From DATLGB01 sp963724135 (lineage in GTDB: Bacteria > Actinomycetota > Thermoleophilia > Solirubrobacterales > Solirubrobacteraceae): DNA of 64,000 nucleotides. Where the stretch lies: NCBI GenBank assembly GCA_963724135.1, contig CAVRTA010000005.1, positions 496,001 to 560,000 of the forward strand, written 5' to 3'. This document shows, in pieces, positions 24,679 through 32,141 of this stretch (within the stretch, counting starts at the first letter, position 1; each line of letters opens with the position of its first letter). A program made the translations under genes and the position numbers. The notes beneath the pieces were generated by a model. That model worked only from the letters and a program-made list of their open reading frames with translations, had not been told where the DNA came from and did no database searches.

Positions 24679-25374
24679 CTACCCGCGCCTGCGCCGCGGG
24701 GAACGCAGCACGATCCGGGCCCTCGCCGGGCCGGCGGCGGCGCGGACGACCAGCCTCCCGTTGCGGGCGAGCGCGCGCCGCGCCGCGCGCCGGAGCCGCA
24801 CACCGACCACGCGCTCGGCGCCGGCGCGGATGCGATAGGCGCCCGATCCCGCCCGCCCGCCGCCCCGGCGGCGGAGCACGAGGCGCCCGCGCGCCAGAGC
24901 ATCCGGCGGGCCGACGGCCGTGAGCGCGACGCGCGCCGTGCCGGCGGCCACCCGCGCCCGCCGCTTTGCGAACGACACCCGCAGGGCCGGGAACGTGCGG
25001 AACATCCGGTCCACCCCGGCCGTGCGCTCGACTCCGTACTCGTATCGCGCCGGATCCGGGAAGGCGACGAGCCGGTAGTGATAGGTCGTGCCCGGCGCGA
25101 GGTCCTCAACCCTGACGTCGACCGGCACGTCGGCGATCCCGCCACCCGCCGCCCCGACCGGCGTGTCGCGGCCGTAGGCACGGGTCCTGCCGTACTGGAA
25201 CGTGTACGCGGTCGGGCTCCCGTTCGGGTTCACGACACCGCTGAGGACCGCGGCCGTGTCCGTCACGAGCCGGGCACGATCCTCGATCGGCAGGGTGCTC
25301 GCGGCCGGCGCGGCGGCGGCGGTGGGCGCGGCGCCCAGCCACAGCGCGAGGGCGGCAACGGCCCGGACGGTCAT
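24679..25374 (-). CDS. Secreted fibronectin-III-like protein
   Basis: 231 residues. The signal peptide VRAVAALALWLGAAPTAAAA is followed by a single Fn3-like sandwich (about 30-115) with V-V-N-P-N-G-S-P-T-A-Y-T-F-Q-Y-G and L-A-P-G-T-T-Y-H-Y-R-L-V-A. A very Arg-rich C-terminal part follows, with R-R-A-A-R-R-A-L-A-R-N-G-R. Such modules are common surface adhesion or anchoring domains in Thermoleophilia; no catalysis is suggested. Confidence 0.7.
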   Translation of the reverse strand: MTVRAVAALALWLGAAPTAAAAPAASTLPIEDRARLVTDTAAVLSGVVNPNGSPTAYTFQYGRTRAYGRDTPVGAAGGGIADVPVDVRVEDLAPGTTYHYRLVAFPDPARYEYGVERTAGVDRMFRTFPALRVSFAKRRARVAAGTARVALTAVGPPDALARGRLVLRRRGGGRAGSGAYRIRAGAERVVGVRLRRAARRALARNGRLVVRAAAGPARARIVLRSPRRRRG

Positions 25375-25400
25375 CATGAGAAGTCCACCACGAGCGCCCG

Positions 25401-26051
25401 CTATGGGCCCGTCCGAAGGGCCGTTCCGCGGATGATGACCACCTCTTCCTCGGTCACATCCGCCGGCAGCACCCCTCCGCGCACGCGCGCGGCCATGAGC
25501 GGGCCGAGCGAACCCCGGCGGCGCTCGATCGTCTCCGCCGACAGGCCCGCCTCCTCCAGCAGCTCGTGCGTGCGCTCCTCACCGATCAGGGTCGAGTGGA
25601 CGACCATGATCGCTCCACCTTGCACCAGGTGGCCTGGCCCCTCGGTGCAGATCTCGTCGAGCAGGGTGCGGCCGTCGGGGCCGGCGTCCCAGGCGCGGGC
25701 GGGCCCGCGTGACGGCAGCCGCGTGGCCGCCGACGGCACGTAGGGCGGGTTGGAGACGATCAGGTCGAAGCGCTCGGCGGCCACGGGCGCGAACAGCGAT
25801 CCGCGCAGCGCGCGCACCTCCACGCCGTTGAGCCTGCCGTTCAGCCGGGCCGTGAGAACCGCGCGGCGCGAGACGTCGACGGCGGTGGCGCGGGCTCCGC
25901 ACAGCGCCCCGGCGACTGCGAGCATCCCGCTCCCGGTGCACACGTCGAGCACAGCCGACCCCTCCTCGAGCCCGTGCCGCGCGATCGCCGCGGCCAGCAT
26001 GCGCGAGTCCGAGATCGGGCTGAAGACCCCCGGTGGCGCGACGATCCGCAC
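25401..26051 (-). CDS. HemK-like/class I SAM-dependent methyltransferase
   Basis: 216 residues from GTG 26051 (GGGAG ends 9 nt upstream; a GTG at 26072 is possible). It begins V-R-I-V-A-P-P-G-V-F-S-P-I-S-D-S. The SAM-binding motif V-L-D-V-C-T-G-S-G and the methylation motif V-S-N-P-P-Y-V-P are both present, the latter as in PrmC/HemK and RsmC-type enzymes that modify glutamine or nucleic-acid amino groups. The release-factor-binding N-terminal domain of PrmC is missing, so the substrate is uncertain. It is divergent from the YbdK-like gene. Confidence 0.8.
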   Translation of the reverse strand: MRIVAPPGVFSPISDSRMLAAAIARHGLEEGSAVLDVCTGSGMLAVAGALCGARATAVDVSRRAVLTARLNGRLNGVEVRALRGSLFAPVAAERFDLIVSNPPYVPSAATRLPSRGPARAWDAGPDGRTLLDEICTEGPGHLVQGGAIMVVHSTLIGEERTHELLEEAGLSAETIERRRGSLGPLMAARVRGGVLPADVTEEEVVIIRGTALRTGP

Positions 26052-26087
26052 CCCGCGGCACTCCCACGCCACGACGCCCCGCAAACC

Positions 26088-27164
26088 GTGACCGCCCTGC
26101 GCGAGCTGCTCGAGGCGATCGAGCCGGGGACGGTGGGGCTCGAGGAGGAGGTGCTGCTGCTCGACCCCGGGACGCTGCTCCCCAAGCCCTGCGTGGACGA
26201 GGTCCTCGCCCGCGCGCCCGGCAACCGGCGCTTCAAGCGCGAGCTGCCCTCCGCGCAGATCGAGCTGCTCACCGAGCCGCACGCCACCGTCGCCGACGCG
26301 CTCGGCGAGCTCGCCCAGGCCCGCCGCGAGCTGCTGAGCGCGACGGCAGGCATCGCCCGACCGGCCGCCGCCGCCCTGCACCCCACCGCGCCCGCGGAGG
26401 CGGACCTCAACCGCGGCGACCGCTACGACCGCACGCTCGAGCGCCACGGGATCATCGCGCGGCGCCAGCTCGTCGGCGCGCTCCAGGTCCACATGGCGAT
26501 CGGCGGCGCCGAGCGCACCCTCGCCGTCTACAACGGCCTCCGGGACCTGCTGCCCGAGCTCGCGGCGCTCGCCGCCGCGGCGCCCTTCCACGACGGCAAG
26601 GACACCGGCCTGGCGTCGATGCGACCGGTCATCGGCGGCCAGCTGCCGCGGCAGGGCGTTCCTCCGGCGTTCGCGTCCTGGGAGGAGTTCGAGGCCGAGA
26701 TGACGTGGGGCCGGACGTCGCAGACGGTCGCCGAGCCGCGCATGTGGTGGTGGGAGCTGCGCCCGCACGCGATCCAGGGCACGCTCGAGCTGCGCGTCCC
26801 GGACGTCCAGCCGACGATCGCGCAGTCGGGCGGCGTCGCCGCCTTCGCGGTGGCGCTGATGCGCTGGCTGGTCGCGCGCCACGACGCCGGCGACGCGCTT
26901 GCCACGAGCGCGGGCTGGCGCATCGAGGAGAACCGCTGGTCCGCGCTGCGCTCCGGTGTCGAGGGCACATTCGCCGATCTGCACAGCGGCGCGCGCCGGC
27001 CCGCGCGCGAGCGGCTGCGGGAGCTCGCCGACGCCGTCGAGCCCTTCGCCGAGGCACCGCTCGACGCGACCCGCGCGCTGATCGAGCGCAACGCCGCCAT
27101 GGAGCTGCGCGAGGTTGGGTTGCAACGCGCCCCCGCGTGGCTGGCCGATCGGTTCGCGGGGTAG
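26088..27164 (+). CDS. YbdK-type carboxylate-amine ligase (glutamate-cysteine ligase family 2)
   Basis: 358 residues from GTG 26088. It has the GCS2 signature: G-L-E-E-E-V near residue 16, E-L-L-T-E-P at about 58, H-M-A-I-G at about 125 and E-L-R-V-P-D-V at about 238. Family members join an amine to a glutamate-type carboxylate with ATP. Thermoleophilia homologues are usually annotated YbdK, with no demonstrated product. The next gene starts 10 nt downstream, so both are probably one operon. Confidence 0.85.
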   Translation: MTALRELLEAIEPGTVGLEEEVLLLDPGTLLPKPCVDEVLARAPGNRRFKRELPSAQIELLTEPHATVADALGELAQARRELLSATAGIARPAAAALHPTAPAEADLNRGDRYDRTLERHGIIARRQLVGALQVHMAIGGAERTLAVYNGLRDLLPELAALAAAAPFHDGKDTGLASMRPVIGGQLPRQGVPPAFASWEEFEAEMTWGRTSQTVAEPRMWWWELRPHAIQGTLELRVPDVQPTIAQSGGVAAFAVALMRWLVARHDAGDALATSAGWRIEENRWSALRSGVEGTFADLHSGARRPARERLRELADAVEPFAEAPLDATRALIERNAAMELREVGLQRAPAWLADRFAG

Positions 27165-27174
27165 CCCCGCACCC

Positions 27175-28201
27175 ATGGCGTCGCTCCCCGAGCCGCGCGG
27201 GCCGCTCTCCGCGCACGTCCTCGCCGTGCTCACAGGGCTGGAGTCCGAGCCGCCGCCCGTGGTCGCGACCGACGCGCTCGGCGGCGACGATTTCCACCTC
27301 GCCCTGTACTGCTGCTACGAGCTGCACTACCGCGGCTTCGACGGCGTCGACGACGAGCTGCGAGTGGGACCCCGGCCTGCTCGCCTTCCGCCGCGCCCTC
27401 GAGCGGTGCTTCGAGGACGCGCTCGAAGGCGCCATCGGTGTTCCCTCGGACACCGCGGCGCCCGACGAGATGGACCTCGCCCTGCGCGCGATCGCCGCGG
27501 CCGACGACTCACCCTCGCTCTCGCGCCACATCGAGCGCCACGCCACGCTCGAGCAGGTGCTCGAGTTCCTCGTGCACCGCTCCGCCTACCAGCTCAAGGA
27601 GGCGGACCCGCACACGTTCGCGATCCCGCGCATCGCGGGCCGGGCGAAGGCGGCGATGGTCGAGATCCAGGCGGACGAGTACGGCGGCGGCCGGCCGGAG
27701 CGGATGCACTCGACGCTGTTCGCCAAGACGCTCGCCGCGATGGGCCTCGACTCCACCTACGGCGCCTATCTGGATCAGATCCCCGGGTACACGCTCGCGA
27801 CCGTCAACCTGATGTCGTCGCTCGCGCTGCACCGCCGCCGGCGCGGAGCGATCGTCGGCCACCTGGCGCTGTTCGAGATGACCTCGTCGCTTCCCAACGG
27901 CCGCTACGCGCGCGGCCTGCGCCGGCTCTCTGCGCCGGAGGAAGCGATCGACTTCTTCGACGAGCACGTGGTCGCCGACGCCGTGCACGAGAACATCGCG
28001 GCGGTCGACCTCGCCGGCGGTCTGGCGCGCTCAGAGCCCGGTCTCGGACCGGACATCCTGTGGGGAGCCCGCGCGCTGGTCGAGCTCGAGGCGCGCCAGA
28101 CGCGCGCGCTGATGGGCGCCTGGGAGGCCGGCGTCAGCTCGCTGCGCCCGGCAGCGGCCGCACCGCAGCACTCGCGGTTCATCTTGCGGTCATGCGCGTG
28201 A
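27175..28201 (+). CDS. Haem-oxygenase-like iron-containing redox enzyme (apparent frameshift)
   Basis: The N-terminal part, to about residue 61, ends Y-R-G-F-D-G-V-D-D-E in one frame. The remainder, starting C-E-W-D-P-G-L-L-A-F-R-R-A-L-E, is one base out of step. Removing one base near 27357-27361 gives a continuous protein of about 341 aa with Q-L-K-E-A-D-P-H-T-F-A-I-P-R, Q-A-D-E-Y-G-G-G and H-V-V-A-D-A-V-H-E. This is the helical, diiron-type (HDO) fold annotated as iron-containing redox enzyme. It sits between the YbdK-like gene and a CDGSH gene, a partner commonly found beside it in actinobacteria. Confidence 0.65.
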
Positions 28202-28216
28202 ACTGCCGGAGCGCCG

Positions 28217-28294
28217 GCGCCGTCTGGCGAGGACGCAGACCCGAAGGTGTGCCTATGGCACATCGAGGGTCGAGGACGTGTCCAGGCGGTGATC
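28217..28294. repeat. Hairpin repeat family A, copy 3
   Basis: CGCCGTCTGG (28219-28228) pairs with CCAGGCGGTG (28282-28291). Inside are CGAGGACGCAG, a middle helix GACCC/GGGTC, the apical hairpin GTGCC-TAT-GGCAC and CGAGGACGT. Bases of the middle helix differ from copy 2 (GTCT/AGAC) but remain complementary. It lies past the haem-oxygenase-like gene and forms the last codons and stop of the CDGSH gene on the other strand. Confidence 0.65.
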
Positions 28295-28513
28295 GGCGCC
28301 CGGCAGGTCGCGAGATGGGCCGCTGGGGCATTTGAAGCGCGCGAGCTTGTGCGAGGCGTCGCAGAACGGCGCCTGGCGCGACTTCCCGCACCGGCACAGG
28401 GCGATCACGCGGCGGTCCCCCGCGATGCGGTTGCCCTCCTGGTCGTAGAGCTCGACCGGGCCGCGCACGAGCAGCGGGCCGTCGCGATAGGGCGTGATCG
28501 TCACCGGCGGCAT
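28253..28513 (-). CDS. CDGSH iron-sulphur domain protein
   Basis: 86 residues. The 2Fe-2S signature C-R-C-G-K-S-R-Q-A-P-F-C-D-A-S-H (about 41-56) keeps the three Cys and one His ligands of the CDGSH fold; Ala replaces the Gly of the name-giving motif, a common variant. These small proteins carry an electron or a cluster. The last 20 or so residues (from about S-G-P-S-R) are encoded inside the repeat copy 3 and are probably not part of the fold. The gene is convergent with the haem-oxygenase-like gene, whose product often partners it. Confidence 0.85.
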   Translation of the reverse strand: MPPVTITPYRDGPLLVRGPVELYDQEGNRIAGDRRVIALCRCGKSRQAPFCDASHKLARFKCPSGPSRDLPGADHRLDTSSTLDVP

Positions 28514-28546
28514 GCCACGGGCCCTACCCGGATAGGAGCATCAGCA

Positions 28547-30070
28547 GTGCACGACACCACCACCCAACGCGGGTCGTTCTGGCTCGCGACCACACCACAG
28601 GATCCAGAGCACCCGCAGCTGCCCGACGGAGCCCGCGCCGAGGTCGCGGTGCTCGGCGGCGGCATGGCGGGCATCACGACCGCGCTGCTGCTCGCGCGCG
28701 CCGGCGTCGACGTCGCCGTCGTCGAGGCGCGCACCGTCGGCAGCGGCGTCTCCGGGGCCACGACGGCGAAGGTCACGAGCGCGCACGGGGAGTGCTACGG
28801 GCCGCTGACCTCGCGCATCAGCGCCGAGGTGGCGCGCGCGTACGGGCTCGCCAACCAGCGCGCGCTCGGCTGGATGGCCGACCTCGTCGACACGGAGAAG
28901 CTCGACTGCGACTGGCGCGCACGCGACGCCTGGACCTACACGCCCGACCCCGGATCGGCGGACACGATCGTCAAGGAGGCGGAGGCCTCAGCCGCCTCGG
29001 GGCTGCCCGCGACGCTCGAGCAGTCGGCGCCGCTGCCGTTCGGTGTCGCCGCGGCCATGCGGGTCGCCGGCCAGGCCGAGTGCCACGCCCGCAAGTACGT
29101 CCTCGGCCTCACCGAGCTGGCCGTGCGCGCCGGCGCGCGCGTCTACGAGGAGTCGCGCGTGACCGGGGTCACCTCCGGCTCGCCCTGCGAGGTGCACACC
29201 GAGCACGGCACCCTGCGCGCCGACCGGGTCGTCGTCGCCACCCACTACCCGATCCTCGACCGCGGGGTCTACTTCGCCCGCCTGAGCGCCGAGCGCTCCT
29301 ACTGCATCGGCGCGCGCGTGACCGGCGACGTGCCGACCGACATGTACTACGGGCTGGGCTCCTCGACGCGCTCGACGCGCACGACCCCGCTCCCGGACGG
29401 GGGCGAGCTGTTCATCGTCGGCGGCGAGGGTCACGACACGGGCAAGGACCCCGACGCCGGCGAGCGCTACCGCGCGCTCTACGAGTGGGCGCGCGAGCAC
29501 TTCGAGATCGAGCATCATTCGCTGTACCGCTGGTCGGCCCAGGACAGCACCGCGCCCGACGGCATCCCCTACGCCGGGCCGCTGCTGCCGCGCAGCGACC
29601 GCCTCTTCGTGCTCACCGGCTTCCGCAAGTGGGGCTTCACCAACGCCACCGCCGGCGCGCAGAACGTCGCTGCGCGCCTGCTCGGCGACGAGCCGCCCGA
29701 CGGCGAGCTGTTCAACCCGGCGCGGCTGCACGTGCGGGCCTCCGTCCCGGCCCTGGTCAGGGAGAACCTGTCCGTCGTCGCGCGTTACGGCACCGACCGC
29801 ATCGCCAATACGCTGCGCGGCGCCTCCAAATCGGAGGACCTCGCCCACGGCGAGGCGGCCGTGGTCAGCCACAACGGCAAGCGCGCCGCCGCCTACCGCG
29901 ACGGCGAGGGCGTGCTGCACACGGTCTCACCCACCTGCACGCACCTCGGGTGCGAGGTCCGCTTCAACCCCGCCGAGAGGAGCTGGGACTGCCCGTGCCA
30001 CGGGTCGCGCTTCGCCGTCGACGGCGCCGTCCTCGAGGGCCCGGCCGTCAAGCCGCTCAAGCCGCTGTAG
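28547..30070 (+). CDS. FAD-dependent oxidoreductase with C-terminal Rieske domain
   Basis: 507 residues from GTG 28547, with AGGAG 8 nt upstream. The DAO-type FAD domain starts V-A-V-L-G-G-G-M-A-G-I and continues to about residue 400 with G-F-R-K-W-G-F-T-N. The Rieske domain (about 420-507) has C-T-H-L-G-C and C-P-C-H-G-S-R-F, the two Cys/His pairs that bind a 2Fe-2S cluster. This fusion is known in actinobacteria and cyanobacteria (YhfW-like); the substrate is not established. It is divergent from CDGSH and followed by the MITE-like element. Confidence 0.9.
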   Translation: MHDTTTQRGSFWLATTPQDPEHPQLPDGARAEVAVLGGGMAGITTALLLARAGVDVAVVEARTVGSGVSGATTAKVTSAHGECYGPLTSRISAEVARAYGLANQRALGWMADLVDTEKLDCDWRARDAWTYTPDPGSADTIVKEAEASAASGLPATLEQSAPLPFGVAAAMRVAGQAECHARKYVLGLTELAVRAGARVYEESRVTGVTSGSPCEVHTEHGTLRADRVVVATHYPILDRGVYFARLSAERSYCIGARVTGDVPTDMYYGLGSSTRSTRTTPLPDGGELFIVGGEGHDTGKDPDAGERYRALYEWAREHFEIEHHSLYRWSAQDSTAPDGIPYAGPLLPRSDRLFVLTGFRKWGFTNATAGAQNVAARLLGDEPPDGELFNPARLHVRASVPALVRENLSVVARYGTDRIANTLRGASKSEDLAHGEAAVVSHNGKRAAAYRDGEGVLHTVSPTCTHLGCEVRFNPAERSWDCPCHGSRFAVDGAVLEGPAVKPLKPL

Positions 30071-30111
30071 CTACGCGACCCAGCGCCTCTCCGGCCCGGG
30101 CGGCTCTGGCC

Positions 30112-30391
30112 CCTAGGTGTAAGTACCAAGCAGGTTGTTCGGGGTCGGCGTCATCCGCTGCGCTCGCCGCTCGCCGCCGGGCCAGCTCCCGTTGCGTGGT
30201 CAGACGGCGCGATGAGGGAGGACGTTTCTCCGGGGCGGGCGAATTTCGCCCCCCTATAGGGGCCTAATTCATCAGAGGCGGTCGGTCCCGGTCTCTCACC
30301 GGCGCAGTCGGCTTCGGTCACGGCCACCGATCCGCCGGCGCAGAGCGAGCAGCGCGAGCCCGGAACAACGTGCCTGGGACCTACACCTAGG
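30112..30391. mobile_element. MITE-like element with 33-bp terminal inverted repeats
   Basis: The left end (30112-30144) and the reverse complement of the right end (30359-30391) agree at 28 of 33 positions. Both begin CCTAGGTGTA and share GTTGTTC. No transposase is encoded in the 280 bp. Inside are a hairpin GGGCGA/TCGCCC (about 30235) and CCCCTATAGGGG. The right end supplies the stop codon of the neighbouring minus-strand gene. There is no clear target duplication, although CTGGCC and GGCCAG extend the inverted repeat outward. The region 30071-30386 otherwise has no gene. Confidence 0.55.
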
Positions 30392-30680
30392 CGGCCAGGG
30401 CGCGCAGGCCGTGCCCGCGGGCCGGTGCGGCGCCGGCGAGCGAGCGCGCGCGCTCGCGCAGGAGCTCGACGACTGCGCCGGAGGGGCGGAACGGGTCGGC
30501 TACGGCGTGGAGGTCGTCGAGCGACACGGCGGCCCAGATCTCGCTGCCGACCCGCGCGACGAGGACGTCGCCGGTCGGGATGCGGCTGGAATCGAGCTCG
30601 GCGAGGCCGGCAACGGCGCTGTCGTCGACGGCGGTGGCGCGGCGGATGGTCACTGGTGCGGTGGTCTCGAACGTGGTCAT
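30387..30680 (-). CDS. Short GNAT-like protein
   Basis: 97 residues: V-T-I-R-R-A-T-A-V-D-D-S-A-V-A-G-L-A-E-L-D is the N-terminal beta-helix of GNAT acetyltransferases, followed by V-A-R-V-G-S-E-I-W-A-A-V-S-L-D-D and D-P-F-R-P. The acetyl-CoA-binding Q/R-x-x-G-x-G/A loop is absent, so it may not be an acetyltransferase. This short form is common in actinobacteria as a stand-alone protein of unknown role. Its stop lies in the terminal repeat of the MITE-like element. Confidence 0.6.
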   Translation of the reverse strand: MTTFETTAPVTIRRATAVDDSAVAGLAELDSSRIPTGDVLVARVGSEIWAAVSLDDLHAVADPFRPSGAVVELLRERARSLAGAAPARGHGLRALAA

Positions 30681-30735
30681 ACCGCCATGTTGCAGCTAAG
30701 GCATCCCCTGGACATCGGGCATTTGGTGCGGGATT

Positions 30736-30763
30736 CCCTTACCCCTCGGCGGGGAAGTAAGGG
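30736..30763 (+). promoter_or_regulatory. Hairpin over the ribosome-binding site of the HAD gene
   Basis: CCCTTAC (30736-30742) pairs with GTAAGGG (30757-30763), extended by CCC/GGG inside. The right arm contains the AGGGG that would serve as ribosome-binding site 3-6 nt before ATG 30767. If formed in the mRNA it would hide that site; whether it does so is untested. Confidence 0.4.
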
Positions 30764-30766
30764 GCG

Positions 30767-31408
30767 ATGCCGGACGTGGTCCTACTCGACGTCGACGGGA
30801 CGTTGATCGACTCCAACTACCAGCACGCCCTGGCCTGGTACCGGGCCTTCCGCGAGCGCGAGCGGACCTACCCGCTGTTCGCGCTGCACCGCCACATCGG
30901 GATGGGCGGGGACCAGCTCGTCGAGGCCGTCGCCGGCGCGGAGTTCGCGGCCGAGCACGGCGAGGCGACCAAGGAGGCAGAGAAGCTGCGCTTCCAGGAG
31001 ATCTCAGGCGACGTGGCGCCGCTGGAGGGCGCGCGGGACCTGATCGCGGCGCTGCGCGAGCGCGGCTGCGACGTGGTGCTGGCCTCGTCGGGCAACGCCG
31101 AGGACGTCGACCGCTCCATGAAGATGCTCGACGCGACGGACCTCAAGCACACGACGTCGGCCGACGTCGAGAAGACCAAGCCGGCGCCGGACCTGATCCA
31201 GGCGGCGCTCGAACTCGCCGACGGCGACGACGCCCTGCTGGTCGGCGATTCGACGTGGGACTGCGAGGCCGCCCGGCGCGCGGGCGTGCGCGCGATCGCG
31301 GTGCTCACCGGAGGGTTCTCCGAGGAGGAGCTAGCTCGCGCCGGCGCGGAGCGCGTCTACGCGGGCCTGCGCGAGGTCATCGCCGACCTCGACGCGCTGC
31401 TCGGCTGA
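30767..31408 (+). CDS. HAD-superfamily hydrolase
   Basis: 213 residues. HAD motif I, L-L-D-V-D-G-T-L-I-D-S (about 5-15), motif II, V-L-A-S-S-G-N, Lys in K-T-K-P-A-P-D, and motif IV, V-G-D-S-T-W-D, are all present. This gives a phosphoglycolate/beta-phosphoglucomutase-like Asp-phosphatase with a helical cap. Substrate is unknown. Its 3' end overlaps the converging DUF1360-like gene by 78 nt. Confidence 0.85.
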   Translation: MPDVVLLDVDGTLIDSNYQHALAWYRAFRERERTYPLFALHRHIGMGGDQLVEAVAGAEFAAEHGEATKEAEKLRFQEISGDVAPLEGARDLIAALRERGCDVVLASSGNAEDVDRSMKMLDATDLKHTTSADVEKTKPAPDLIQAALELADGDDALLVGDSTWDCEAARRAGVRAIAVLTGGFSEEELARAGAERVYAGLREVIADLDALLG

Positions 31409-31840
31409 GTCGCTGGCGCCGCAGAGGGCGGCGAAGCCGGCCTGGAGGAAGTCGTTGATTCCGGCGACGGCGAGGATCGTGACGACGGCTCGGCCCTCGC
31501 GCGGCCGCGCCATGCGCAGGCCGACCAGGCCCAGGGCGCTCCACGTCCCCAGGCAGCGGGTGCAGGTGACGAGCTCACCGAGCGCGTGGCGCAGCCCGCG
31601 GCCCTTGGGGCGCCGGCCCCCGCCGGGCGCCGGCTCGACGACCGGTTCCCGGATCCAGCTGCCGATCTGCTCCTTGCCGAGAGCCTTCGCGGCGGTGAAG
31701 GCGGCCAGCCCGAGGACCGGCAGCTCGCCGGCCTTCGGGGGTTCCGCGTCGGTTGCGCCGAGGAGACCGGCCACGGCCCCCGCCCACGCCAGATTCAACG
31801 CTGCATAGTCGCGCGCCTGTGTGGGCGGGGAGTGGGCCAA
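31331..31840 (-). CDS. DUF1360 membrane-associated protein
   Basis: About 169 residues. Hydrophobic helices A-L-N-L-A-W-A-G-A-V-A-G-L-L and V-L-G-L-A-A-F-T-A-A-K-A, and the conserved motif L-V-T-C-T-R-C-L-G-T-W-S-A, are typical of the DUF1360 family (YjcA-like), whose function is unknown. No ATG or GTG fits; a TTG at 31840, 2 nt after the CsbD stop, is the likely start and suggests co-translation. The 3' end overlaps the HAD gene on the other strand. Confidence 0.6.
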   Translation of the reverse strand: MAHSPPTQARDYAALNLAWAGAVAGLLGATDAEPPKAGELPVLGLAAFTAAKALGKEQIGSWIREPVVEPAPGGGRRPKGRGLRHALGELVTCTRCLGTWSALGLVGLRMARPREGRAVVTILAVAGINDFLQAGFAALCGASDSAEQRVEVGDDLAQARVDALRAGAS

Positions 31841-31841
31841 C

Positions 31842-32033
31842 CTAAGCGGTCTTGCGCTCGAGGTCGGCGACCTCGTCGGCCTTGCTCTCGGTGCGCTCCT
31901 GCGAGCGGGCCAGCTCCTCCTTGGCCTCGCCCTTGCGCTCCTCCTGGCGCCCCTCGCGGCGGGTCTCCGGGTCGTCGACCAGATCGCCGACTGCTTGCTT
32001 GACGCGTCCTGTGACCTTGTCTGTGATGCCCAT
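31842..32033 (-). CDS. CsbD family stress-response protein
   Basis: 63 residues. It starts MGITDKVTGRVKQAVGDLVD and has R-E-G-R-Q-E-E-R-K-G-E-A-K-E-E, the standard CsbD charge pattern. These small, very hydrophilic proteins are induced by general stress in Bacillus and many soil bacteria; the mechanism is not established. It is first in a minus-strand pair with the DUF1360 gene. Confidence 0.85.
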   Translation of the reverse strand: MGITDKVTGRVKQAVGDLVDDPETRREGRQEERKGEAKEELARSQERTESKADEVADLERKTA

Positions 32034-32141
32034 ACCTGGGGGCTGCCCGCCAGGCCCGCCGCGAAACCTTCGCCCGCCCGGTGGCGCGGTTCGTCCCTCG
32101 CACCGGGAAGGGTCGCGGCCGGGGCCGTCAAATAGCGCGCC

